A DNA stretch of 64,000 bases from Catonia carolina (taxonomy: Eukaryota; Arthropoda; Insecta; Hemiptera; Achilidae). Below the pieces are notes generated by a model. That model searched no databases, was not told where the DNA came from, and saw only the letters and a program-made list of their open reading frames with translations. The stretch is taken from assembly GCA_035578175.1 (NCBI GenBank), contig JAQMRL010000014.1, forward strand, positions 11,446,274 through 11,510,273, written 5' to 3'. Shown here in pieces: positions 53,821 to 64,000 of the stretch. Position numbers and translations under genes: made by a program. Position 1 is the first letter of the stretch. Each line of letters opens with the position of its first letter.

Positions 53821-54768
53821 AAAAATCTGGTGTGAAACACTCACACAACTTTCTCTTGCCAATGCAAATAATTAATAATAAACCTAACATTATTAATAAA
53901 ATATTAGAAATAAACAAAAACTAACCTCAAAAACATAACCTTATTTTAATCATGAGTGAATGACGCAAAATGAAAATCGAACTCAGTTTGGCTTAAAAAT
54001 ACGGAAAATCACGCTTTCACGCTAAACTAGGCTCTGTAGAGAAAAATGCTTTAAACAAAAGTTGTAGATCTTTTAATTTTCTATAAATTTAATTATATAC
54101 ACTTTTGTCGTAAAATGCATACTAAGACCGAAATGTTAAAAAAATCGATTTTTCTCACGTTTTCGTGAGAAAAAAAAAACAGAAAATCGCTAATTACCGC
54201 TAAACTAAGCGTTATACAAAAAATTGTTTGAAATAAAAGTTGTAGAATTTTACATTCTCTACAACTTTTATTATATAACGTTTTGCGCTAAAATGCATAT
54301 TAAAGCCGCAATCTTAAAAAGAAAATGTTTTTACGTAAAAACAGCCTCAAGCAGAATTTCAGCAAACATGGCGCCTACCCTATATTGTAGAGCATAAAAA
54401 ATGTAGTAAACCAGTTGATTTTAAAAAAAATCGTAGGACTAGTTTTTGAGAAAATCGCAAAAAAGTGAAAAATTATACGAATAAACTACTACTTCCGGTT
54501 GACCGATTTTGATGAAAATGTTCGTGTCGGGTCCGGTAGTGATATGTAACTTAAGTTTCAAGTTCGTACGATGTTCCGTTCTTGAGATATTCTGTTCACA
54601 TACACACACACACACAGAGAGAGACACACACACAGACCAATCGCTAAAAACATGTTTTTTGGGTTCAGGGGGTCTGAAAACGTATAGATCCGGTGAAAAC
54701 TCGATTTCGAAAAATCGACATGAAAACAATACTTTCCTTCCTATATATTCATGTAGGCAAGAGAAAGT
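53821..54768 (+). repeat. HINE-like element, full length (good reference copy)
   Basis: AAAAATCTGGTGTGAAACACTC at the left. Modules start at about 54003 and 54180, separated by TTTTTCTCACGTTTTCGTGAGAAAAA. AAAAGTTGTAGA...TCTACAAC-type hairpins lie within the second module. CA repeat at 54602-54637. Hairpin CCTATATATTCATGTAGG and AGAGAAAGTAAAAA at the right. Confidence 0.9.
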
Positions 54769-55072
54769 AAAAACATGTAAAATAACTTATCTTAAATTTA
54801 TATTAGCATGAATGCTTGCTTTCCCATGTAAAACTCAAATTTTCTAAGCATTGTACAAAACTAACAACAAAACAACACGGTTGCGTACGTTGGTATGAAT
54901 CCTTACCACATTTGAATAAATGATGAAGCAAATGGTCACTGCACACTAAATTCAAAATGTGGATAGCCTACTTACCAAAGAACATCTATAAAACCATAAG
55001 ATGCCAATAGAATTCAACTGCATAACTTATTCGTTAAAAAAATCGACCTTATTGTCAGTGGTAAGTATACAT
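54769..55072. other. No feature recognised
   Basis: Nothing identified. Confidence 0.3.
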
Positions 55073-55083
55073 ACCAAAGACCT

Positions 55084-55479
55084 GTTGTTGTTAAGGTCAT
55101 CAGCCAAAAGGCTGGTTTTAACCTGTAGAGGTTTTACTAAGTAAAACGAGGCGTGAGGTGGTTTACAATTGCCTTCCTCACTGAGTGGAAAAGTACGCTT
55201 ATCAGCATGCCGGGCCCTCTGAAAAGCACATATTTTCCACTCTGCAAATGACACCTTCACTTCATTCACCACAGGGTCTGGCTGTATAATGAAATTCATT
55301 ACTTTCAGAGGATATAACTCTGATTAGTGTCTTTTACACCTCTACCTCTTCTGTTCTTAAATGATTCAGTCATTTAATTTGCTGACCATGTGATAAGAAA
55401 CAGAACTATTTATTTTAGCCCTGCAACGAACATAGTGAGTGTAAATAATTTGACACTCCACCTGTCTGTTATGGGCTGA
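55084..55479 (-). mobile_element. F2 SINE-like retroposon, full length, TSD ACCAAAGACCT
   Basis: Perfect 11-bp TSD (55073-55083 and 55480-55490); 396 bp. In sense it starts CAGCCCATAACAGACAGGTGG. The antisense frame (MNFIIQPDPVVNEVKVSF) recurs in other copies. Confidence 0.88.
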
Positions 55480-55490
55480 ACCAAAGACCT

Positions 55491-55963
55491 ATAAAGGGTT
55501 AAACGAGACAGCAATAAGGGTGGTGTTAATTCAAGTACCACACATACGTCATCAGATGGAGAGTGAGTAGGATAAGGCGGCAGGCAAAACATCAAAGTAA
55601 TGAGCCTGCCCTAGTAATTCCATTACCCTGGTTTGTTGCTACCTCTTGTAGTTTCTGACATCTAGTTGTAAGGACGGAAGGACAAAACAAAATGATAGAT
55701 AACAATTTTAAAAATTGCCACGAATGATTGGATAAGTTATAGTTCTTTTTCTTAGATTTTGGTTGTCACTTCAATGATGGTATTCCTACAATTATAAACA
55801 ATTTCATCATTTCACTCAAAATGCACAAAAGAAACTGTTCAAATATTTATTTATACTTAAGTGTATTTACACCAGTAGATTTGCAATAATTTAATGTATT
55901 TAAATAATGAGTTAAGAAATTTTCTATTCATATTTCTTTTAACTGTATTTATAGAGAGCTGTG
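55491..55963. other. Unassigned; contains a dispersed-repeat segment (55640-55720)
   Basis: GTTTCTGACATCTAGTTGTAAGGACGGAAGGACAAAACAAAATGATAG... matches 35667-35745 in the opposite orientation. The identity of that repeat is unknown. Confidence 0.45.
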
Positions 55964-56130
55964 CCTATAACAGGTAGGTGAAGTGTTATTTTAAATTATT
56001 CGTCATTCGATCTAATAGTTCCAGAGCTATAAAAAATAGTTCTGTTTCTTATCACATGGTCATCCAAATAAATGATTAAAACATTTAAAAACTGACGTAG
56101 TAGAGGCGTAAAAGACACTAAAGACCGCGT
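55964..56130 (+). mobile_element. F2 SINE-like retroposon, 5' part
   Basis: GCCTATAACAGGTAGGTGAAG to AGGCGTAAAAGACACTAAAG; the 3' two-thirds are missing. Confidence 0.7.
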
Positions 56131-56199
56131 CAAAAATTAAAGGAATCTGAGTTTGAAGCTCAAATGTTAAAAGAATACTCCATCGATTTTAACGTACTA

Positions 56200-57145
56200 C
56201 GAGGTGTGGCTATTAAATAACGAAACTGAAGTAAAAAAATTTATTTTTATTTTATACATAATCACTTATTGTCACCTTCAATATACACTCCTTCTCTATC
56301 CCTACAACGCTCCATGCGAATTTTCCATCCTTGGAAACAGTGCTGGAAGTCATCTTCTGTCAGCTCCTTCAGGGCAATTGCCGCTCTCTCTTTTACAGCT
56401 TCCACAGACTCGAATCTTGTCCCTTTTAATGCAGATTTCACCTTAGGGAACAGGTAGAAGTTACATGGTGCAAGATCTGGTGAATAAAGTGGATGTTCTA
56501 ACACCGAGATGCTGTACTTCGCTAGGAACCTCTTGACAGATAACGCGGAATGAATTGGCGCATTATCTTGGTGGAGAACCCATGATTTGTTCTTTCACAT
56601 TTCGGGCCGTTTTTTCTTACTCTTTGACGTAGTTTAGAAAGTTAAGCTATTAGAAAGCAAGGTAGTAATATTGATTAATTGTTTGACCTTCAGGAATCTA
56701 GAGAAGGTACACAATCCCATAGATATAAAAAAACAATCATCTTTGCTTTAAATTTTGACTTGCTCATTCGAGCTTTTTTGGCTTTTTTGGCTCGGTGAAG
56801 TTGGACTCTTCCAGTGCATGGATTGACGCTCCGTTTCCGAATCATAAGTAAAAAACCACGTTTCTTCACATGTTATTATCTTCTACTTGTTTCCTAAGGT
56901 GAAATCTGCATTTAAAGGGACAAGATTTCAGTCTGTGGAACCTGTAAAAGAGAAAGCGGCACGTGTCCTGAAGGAGCTGACAGAAGATGTCTTCCAGCAC
57001 TGTTTCCAACGATGGAAAATTCGCATGGAGCGTTGTAGGGATGGAGAAGGATTGTATATTGAAGGTGACAATAAGTGATTATGTATAAAAATAAAATAAA
57101 TTTTTTTACAACGTCAGTCCTTTTTTATTTAATAACCACACCTAG
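56200..57145. pseudogene. Rearranged mariner transposon (copy M3), both TIRs present
   Basis: TIRs CGAGGTGTGGCTATTAAATAACG at the left and its imperfect complement ATTTAATAACCACACCTAG at the right, with TA on both sides. The minus strand of the left part encodes SPDLAPCNFYLFPKVKSALK, GTRFESVEAVKERAAIALKE, HCFQGWKIRMERCRDREGV. The second D of the mariner DDD triad would be in SPDLAPC. The right part (56887-57078) encodes the same C-terminus again on the plus strand (SAFKGTRFQSVEPVKEKAAR to YIEGDNK). The centre (56640-56880) retains WKSP/KKAQM and TYD region pieces. Same architecture as M2. Confidence 0.86.
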
Positions 57146-57150
57146 TATAT

Positions 57151-57547
57151 TGCCCATAACGGACAGGTGGAGTGTCAAATTATTTACGCTAAATCAGTTC
57201 ATTGCAGGGTTAAATAAATAGTTCGGTTTCTTATCACATGGTCAGCCAATTAAATGACTGAATCATTTAAGAACAGAAGAGGTAGAGGTGTAAAAGACAC
57301 TAGTAAGAGTTATCTCCTCTGAAAGTAATGAATTTCACTATACAGCCAGACCCTGTGGTGAATGAAGTGAAGGTGTCATTTGCAGAGTGGAACATATGTG
57401 CTTTTCAGAGGGCCCGGCATGCTGATAAGCGTATTTTTCCATTCAGTGAGGAAGGCAAGGGTAAACCACCTCACTCCTCGTTTTACTTAGTGAAACCTTA
57501 CAGGTTGAAACCAGCCTTTCGGCTGATGACCTAAACAACAACAACAA
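57151..57547 (+). mobile_element. F2 SINE-like retroposon, full length, inserted at the edge of mariner M3
   Basis: TGCCCATAACGGACAGGTGG to CTAAACAACAACAACAA. TSD CACCT(A/C)GTATAT at 57139-57150 and 57548-57559. The right duplicate keeps the mariner TIR sequence CACCTCG, so F2 landed across the mariner/TA border. Confidence 0.87.
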
Positions 57548-57559
57548 CACCTCGTATAT

Positions 57560-57815
57560 GTCAAATTAATGTCTGTTGAATTCTGCGTTGAACGAAAAAA
57601 ACTTGAAATTTTCAAGTTTCAAATTTTCTTTTTTTTTAAAGTGATATTGACATTAGAACAAAAATGTTCCCGTTTTTTAAGGCATTTTACGGATGATGAA
57701 AACTTATTGGCCTATAACTTCGTAAATACTCATCCGATTTTAGTGAAAATTCACTAAAATGAGTTTCACTAAAATTTCACTAAATACTCATCCGATTTTA
57801 GTGAAATTTCGTCAC
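57560..57815. other. Local direct repeat CACTAAAATGAGTTTCACTAAA
   Basis: ACTCATCCGATTTTAGTGAAA occurs twice (57729-57749 and 57787-57807) as a short tandem duplication. Otherwise nothing recognised. Confidence 0.5.
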
Positions 57816-57828
57816 AGTATAGGTAAGA

Positions 57829-57965
57829 CTTTTTTTTGGTTTAACGTCCGACTGTTCTGCAATTAACTGCCAATGCAGACGGTGAAGAATGAAATTAGTT
57901 TTTGTAATGTATGTAAATATGCCGGGCCTGAATGGGATTCGAAACCAAGACCGCATGATGAGAGG
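57829..57965 (-). mobile_element. SINE-A, 5'-truncated, TSD AGTATAGGTAAGA
   Basis: Poly(T), the TTTAACGTCCGACTGTTCTG body and part of the tRNA head (B box complement GGGATTCGAAACC). The first roughly 35 nt of the head are missing. Perfect 13-bp TSD (57816-57828 and 57966-57978). Confidence 0.87.
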
Positions 57966-58091
57966 AGTATAGGTAAGAGTTCTTACCTATACTATGTCGA
58001 AATTTTTATTAACATGTTTTAAATCTCGGTCCTTCTCAAGAATTCTCGAACACACTTTCCCTTTAGATATTGTCATAATATATTTTCAATC

Positions 58092-58186
58092 AGTGAGGAA
58101 GGCAATTGTAAACAACACAACTTCTTATTTTACTTAGTAAAATCTATAGATTTAAACCAACCTTTCGGCTGATACCTAAACAACAA
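58092..58186 (+). mobile_element. F2 SINE-like retroposon, 3' fragment
   Basis: CAGTGAGGAAGGCAATTGTA to GCTGATACCTAAACAACAAA. Heavily 5'-truncated and diverged. Confidence 0.7.
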
Positions 58187-58921
58187 ATATTGTTTAAATT
58201 GTTATAAATTTAGGGAAGCCTGTTTAATTATTTATTACACCCAGATCCCGAACGAACCTAGTTTTATAGGTGTTACAGTACAATAGATAGTTAACTTAGT
58301 ATATTTATATGTACAGAAATCTCTGCAGATCTACGATTGTAGGCCAAACACATGAGATAATTTATTTTGTAACACCGTGCCTACAAGTAGGTTTTAATAA
58401 CACGGTAATAACCATCGTTTTAATAAGCTTGAGAGGTCAGATTGCGTAACTACAGTTGGGAAGCCTGACAGTAAATTGCGTTCATGACATTCTCACATTT
58501 CGTAGTAATTACTATGGTCGGCTGACTTCTGTGCTAGCACCTACCAAGATCATTTTTTTAGTTTCTACAAATATAAATGAATAAAATAAATTTCTGCTGA
58601 TTTATCACTTCTTCCCTGCACAAACGTACGGAACGATTAGATAATACAGGGTGATTCACGAAGCGCTTTTACGTGCGCTTTTGACTTCACTATACAAGCC
58701 AAAAGAAAGAAAAAACTTTATACAGTCGAACTTCTATAACTCGAATTAAATTTCAGTCCCCTTTAACCTTCCCATGCATTTTACTTATTCCTAACGTGTA
58801 TACGTTGTAATTTGTTCAATTCTGAACAATAAGCAACACCAATGACCCAATGAGATGAGAATGATGTGTATGACGTATGAATGTAGTCTTGTACAGACCC
58901 AGGCCGACCATTCCTGAGAGA
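58187..58921. other. Unassigned; possible LTR relic and transposon terminus
   Basis: TTAATTATTTATTACACCCAGATCCCGAACGAACCTAG--AGGTGTTACA (58210-58263) resembles the 3' end of the solo LTR at 24794-25686 (TTAATTACCTAGATCCTGAAACGGACCTTAG). ACAGGGTGATTCACGAAGCG at 58647 looks like an isolated transposon end. Both are weak. Confidence 0.35.
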
Positions 58922-59101
58922 GTATGGTTAATTGAATCCCAACCATCAAAGTACACCGGTAACCACTGTCTAGTATTCAAATCCGTATAAAAGTAACTAC
59001 CTTTACTAGGATTTGAACCAGGAACCTTCGTCTCCGAAAATCAGCTGTTAAACAGCTGACTCGCGGCGACGACTTTACCTCTAGACTAACCCGGTGGGTC
59101 A
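58922..59101 (-). mobile_element. SINE-B, tRNA-like SINE with internal hairpin, longest copy
   Basis: In sense: ACCGGGTTAGTCTAGAGGTAAAGTC, GAGTCAGCTGTTTAACAGCTGA, CGAAGGTTCCTGGTTCAAATCC, body ACTTTTATACGGATTTGAATAC, then TTGATGGTTGGGATTCAATTAACC. Matches 41778-41956 along its length. Confidence 0.75.
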
Positions 59102-59222
59102 AGAAGCCGTGCATTTACCATGTAAAAAATCATCTGTAACTCGAATTCCGCTATTTCTCTAAGTCCAACTAATTATTTCGCTTCTTTTGACATAATTTGT
59201 ACATAGTTCTCAAAACACCGGT

Positions 59223-60286
<1,064 letters not shown>

Positions 60287-60958
60287 TTTTATCCCATCCA
60301 AGGCTTCACTGAAGATTCGTTTAGAATGCAACAAGTTGAAGATCAAAAATGACCCTGTGGAACACCACGCATTATTTTACGTTAGTGCAACAAAGTTATT
60401 CCCAAATGTATTTGTATTCTGTAAAGAGCTTAAAAATTTATGTAATTTGTTTCCAAAGATCATGACCTTGCTCTTCCACTACCAGATAAATTTTATCATC
60501 TACAGACGAAATCTTAAGTCATTAACAACTCTAAATAAAAAAAATGTAGTTGAAACTTACCTGATATCTGACCGTAAACAAAAAGGAGGTTTGAATTATT
60601 TTAAGCAACGTAAAATAAAAGCACGTATCCTAAAAAAAACAAAAGAATTACTTATTTTATATTATCTTAATTGGCGTATTTTTCCATAAAAACATATCAT
60701 TTACTTCAGACAAATTATTCTATGTTATTAATTTATTAAAACTACACAAAAACAAACCTTGGGAATAAGGACATGAAAATTTATGTCTGAGTTGCTTGAA
60801 GTCACGGTCATTGCTTTTGTTAAAAAAAATAATATTACACTTTAAGTTTATTTATTTTTAACTATTAATCATAGAGGAAAGTTTCATCAAAATCTTTCAA
60901 GTCATTTTTAAAAATTTGAACTTCTGAACATTTTACTGTATTAAATTAAATGCTTCGA
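60287..60958 (+). other. Unassigned region with a 117-codon open frame (60336-60689)
   Basis: The frame starts MKIKNDPVEHHALFYVSATK and ends LLILYYLNWRIFP with a Lys-rich C-terminal half (FKQRKIKARILKKTKELL). It is A/T-rich and asparagine/lysine-rich, with no domain I recognise. It starts at a possible acceptor and could be a relic exon, but chance is not excluded. Confidence 0.25.
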
Positions 60959-61346
60959 CCATAACAGGCAGGTGGAGTATTAAATTATTTGCACTCAATC
61001 TGCTAGGTCCAGGGCTACAAAAAATAGTTCATTTTCTTATCATATTGTCAATTATATGATAGAAACATTTAAGAACAGAAGAGGTAAAGGTGTAAAAAAC
61101 ACTAGTCAAAGTTATCTCCTCTGAGAGTAATGAATTTCATTATACATCCAGACCTTGTGGTGAATTAAATGAAGGTGTCATTTGCAAAGTGGAAAGTGGA
61201 TGCTTTTCAGGGGGCCTGGCATGCTGATAAGCATTGTTTCAACTCAGTGATGAAGGTACTGGTAAACCAGTACCTTAGTACCTAAGTAAACCAGTTTACT
61301 TAGTAAAGCCTCTAGAGGTTCAAACATCCTTTCAGCTGATGACCTA
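60959..61346 (+). mobile_element. F2 SINE-like retroposon, near full length, no AAC tail
   Basis: GACCATAACAGGCAGGTGGAG to CAGCTGATGACCTATTTTTC. A small local duplication (CCAGTACCTTAGTACCTAAGTAAACCAG) lies at 61267-61296. The tail is replaced by TTTTTC. Confidence 0.78.
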
Positions 61347-61394
61347 TTTTTCATCCTATGTTAAATATTTAAAAATTATTTTCTTTAGACCTAA

Positions 61395-61914
61395 AGGTGC
61401 GGTTTCGTTTGTGCGATCGTCGCATGCGATTACTGCATGCAGCCGCTGCATGCGTCACTGCCATTACTCACCAAATTTCTTAGGAAGTGGTGAGAAGAAG
61501 AGGATTTCTTAAGAAGTGGTTCCGTTTATGCGTCCGACGCAAGAGATCGCATGCGTCGGCTGCATCAACTGCTTTGGGAACCAGTTACCTGCAGCAGTCG
61601 CATGCGTCTGGAAGTTAAAAATGAGTTTTATCGTAAGACGATGACGCAAAACTCACTGAGTTATCTACAGAAAAACTATTTGATCCTTAGATGACTACAA
61701 CTTCAAACTTCAAACTCCATCAAACTTGCTTTAATCGTCTAATAGAAACAGTAAACTCCCGCTAATCCGAAATAATTGAGGTCAGCCGATTTCGGATAAG
61801 CTGGGTTTCGGTTAACCCGGACGTGCAGTTGGATCACACGTTCGACTGCACAAACGAAACTACCCAACCTACGCGTCAGTCGCATGCGACGATCGTACAA
61901 ACGAAACCGCACCT
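61395..61914. mobile_element. Harbinger-like TIR element, TSD TAA
   Basis: AGGTGCGGTTTCGTTTGTGC at the left and its near-perfect complement GTACAAACGAAACCGCACCT at the right. The TIR is about 36 bp with GCATGCGA repeats inside. TAA is duplicated (61392-61394 and 61915-61917), as for PIF/Harbinger elements. A GCATGC-rich interior (61425-61620) has several sub-palindromes. Non-coding. Confidence 0.78.
61749..61829. mobile_element. pogo/Tigger-like terminal fragment inside the Harbinger-like element
   Basis: CAGTAAACTCCCGCTAATCC, then TTCGGATAAGCTGGGTTTCGGTTAACCCGG, resembles the ends of pogo-type transposons (CAGT-AACTCCCG-TAATCCGAA). Only this 80-bp piece is present. Confidence 0.45.
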
Positions 61915-61965
61915 TAAGTAAATTCTTCTTTTTGAACTTTTAATTCGATACACATGGTTATTTTG

Positions 61966-62358
61966 ACCATAACAGGCAGGTGGTGCGTTAAATTATTTTT
62001 ACTCTATCTGCTAGTTCCAGGGCTACAAAAAATAGTTCTGTTTCTTATCACATGGTCAGCCAATTATATGACTGAAGCATTTAAGAACAAAAGAGGTAGA
62101 AGTGTAAAAGACACTAGTCAGAGTTATCTCCTCTGAGAGTAATGAATTTCACTATACAGCCACACCATGTGGTGAAAGAAGAGAGGTTGTCATTTGCAGG
62201 GTGGAAAGTAAATACTTTTCAGACGGCCTGGTATGCTGATAACCACACTTTTCCACTTAGTAAGGAAGGCAATTGTAAACCACCTTACTCCTCGTTATAC
62301 TTAGTAAGCCTGTAGTAGTTTAACCAGGCTTTCGGTTGATGACCTAAACAACAACAAC
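61966..62358 (+). mobile_element. F2 SINE-like retroposon, full length
   Basis: GACCATAACAGGCAGGTGGTG to GATGACCTAAACAACAACAAC; several substitutions. The left flank TTTTGACCATAACAGG is like that of the copy at 60959, so GACCATAACAGG is probably the true family start. Confidence 0.82.
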
Positions 62359-62781
62359 GTTATGATAAATTATAAGAACGGGAAAATTAAAATTACTATT
62401 CAACGAACAATTACACAATTTTTCTGTTTAATATTTCAATAAAAAAATTGTAAAATTTTAAAGAATTATTCAGTCATCTGTAAACATATCTACAAATTAA
62501 AAACCGATACAATCCAATAAAAAATTTTTATTACTTTTTATAAATTACGAGTTGGATCAATTAAAATTTTTCGTTTGAAGTGCTGCAGAACTTTCTATGT
62601 CATTAGATGTAAATTTTTTCTAGTCATTCTTAAAACATAAATTTTCATTACGAATAATTTTATGATGTTCCTAATAATAATAATATATTATAAGCAATAA
62701 AAATGAATATAAAAACGAATCGTCAGACATGAGACCTTTATATTAATTTTCATAAAATTTCATTAATTTAATGATTTTACT
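62359..62781. other. A+T-rich sequence, no feature recognised
   Basis: Nothing identified. Confidence 0.4.
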
Positions 62782-63130
62782 TTCTCTTGCCCTTTTTTTA
62801 TGAAATGTAGGTAAAATTTTCAAAATTAAATCTTCACCTTAAATACTCGTTTTCACGTTCTCTTGTAGAACTTTGGAAATTTAGTTACCAAAAAATGATT
62901 CGACATAAAAATTTTCATCAAAATCGGTTAACAGTTAGAGCAGTTTATTCGTGGAATTTTTCACTTTTTTGCAATTTTATCAGAAAAACAACTTAAATAA
63001 TTTTGATTAAAATTGCCTCATTGACTAAGTTTTTTGTGACCTGTAGGTAAGGGTAAGCGATATATCTGCTGAAATTTGCGAAGCTGTGCACTGGTAGTAA
63101 AATAAATGTGATTTTTTCTAAGATTTCAGC
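62782..63130 (-). repeat. HINE-like element, degenerate 3' part
   Basis: ACTTTCTCTTGCCC is retained, but the hairpin and microsatellite are lost. TTTTCATCAAAATCGGTTAACAG and GCGATATATCTGCTGAAATTTGC show the family. Truncated near 63130. Confidence 0.7.
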
Positions 63131-63237
63131 CCCAAAAAAATTTAACGTATGTCTTCCGACTGTGGCACCGTAGCTCCCTAACGGATAAACCGATTTTTTT
63201 TAAAGGTGACTTGGCGAGAATATTCTTAGTTATAAAA

Positions 63238-64000
63238 AAAAATCTGATCTGAAACACTCTCACTACTTTCTCTTGCCAATGCAAATAATGACCAATATAC
63301 CCTAACATTAGTAATAAAACATTACAAATATATAAAAAAATTAATCTCAGAAAACATAATCTGATTTTAATCGAGAGTGAATGACGCAAAATGAAAATCA
63401 ACCTCAGTTTGGCTTAATAATATCTACGGAAAATCACTCTCTGACGCTAAACTAGGCTCTGTACAGAAAAATGCTTTACATAAAAGTTGTAGATATTTAA
63501 ATTTCTTATAAATTCGATTAGACAATTTTGTCAGCCAAAATCTTTTAAAAAATCCAATTTTTTAACAGATTTTCATGGAAAAAACAACAAAAAACCTTTA
63601 ATTACCGCTAAACCAAACGTTATACAAAAAAATGTTTAAAATAAAAGTTGTAGATTTTTACATTGTCTACAAATTTATTATTACTCTTTTGCCCTAAAAT
63701 GCACTTTAAGACCACAATCTTAAAAAACCTATTTTTTTCTACGAGAGGACAGCCTCTCCAAGAATTTCAGCAGACATGGCGCCTACCCTATCTTGTAGAG
63801 CATAAAAAATATAGTAAATGAGGAAATTAAAAAAAAAATTGTAGGAGCCGTTTTGGAGAAAATTGCAAAAAATTTAAAATTATACGAATAAACTACTACT
63901 TCCGGTAAACCGATTTTGATGAAAATGTTCGTGTCGGGTCCTTTAGTAGTGCCTAACTTACATTTCAAGTTTCAACTTCGTACGATATTCCGTTCTTGAG
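63238..64000 (+). repeat. HINE-like element, cut by the window end
   Basis: AAAAAATCTGATCTGAAACACTCTC start, two modules, CAGCAGACATGGCGCC block and the ACTTCCGGTAAACCG block; still in the family at position 64000 (GATATTCCGTTCTTGAG). Confidence 0.82.

Overview
This is a repeat-saturated, A+T-rich eukaryotic window, almost certainly from an insect. I infer this from the terminal exons of an insect-type odorant receptor, Jockey-type non-LTR retrotransposons, mariner elements, polyadenylated tRNA SINEs and a Helentron-associated (HINE-like) repeat family. A hemipteran with a large genome would fit, but that is inference. There is no bacterial-type operon, CRISPR array or rRNA.

Host coding sequence: the only convincing host gene is the 3' end of an odorant receptor on the + strand. 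Two in-phase exons (6669-6830 and 12862-12924) are joined by a 6,031-bp intron that contains an almost complete antisense Jockey element (about 7697-12611). A second, nearly full-length antisense Jockey element (1812-6448) lies just upstream of the penultimate exon, flanked by a 13-bp target-site duplication (TSD). Upstream receptor exons were not found in the window.

The rest, from about 13 kb to the end, is layered transposable elements. (1) A HINE-like family of about 0.95-1.05 kb has asymmetric subterminal inverted repeats (ACTTTCTCTTGCC), a hairpin at each end, a (CA)n microsatellite of variable length and an internal tandem duplication; about 25 copies or fragments are present. (2) Family F2 is a SINE-like retroposon of about 395 bp with an (AAC)n tail and 11-13 bp TSDs; about 18 copies or fragments. 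(3) SINE-A is a tRNA-derived SINE with a poly(A) tail; 3 copies. SINE-B is a tRNA-like SINE carrying an internal hairpin; 3 copies. (4) LINE fragments are of Jockey and other (RTE-like) types, mostly 5'-truncated. (5) There are two solo LTRs with TG...CA ends and 4-bp TSDs (19000-20961 and 24794-25686). (6) DNA transposons include mariner derivatives with an internal inversion, a 2-kb Tc1/mariner foldback element, a 1.2-kb foldback, two hAT-like elements, a Harbinger-like TIR element and smaller MITEs. (7) There is a polypurine tract of about 520 bp at 26975-27498.

The nesting can be read directly from TSDs. The best example is one HINE copy spread over 17644-22288. It contains a Jockey tail, an F2 copy that itself holds a solo LTR and a second Jockey tail, and an RTE-like tail. 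Foldback elements with arms of hundreds of bases recur in unrelated families, and HINE copies repeatedly abut in opposite orientation. If transcribed, this locus could make long hairpin RNAs or piRNA precursors; that is inference only.
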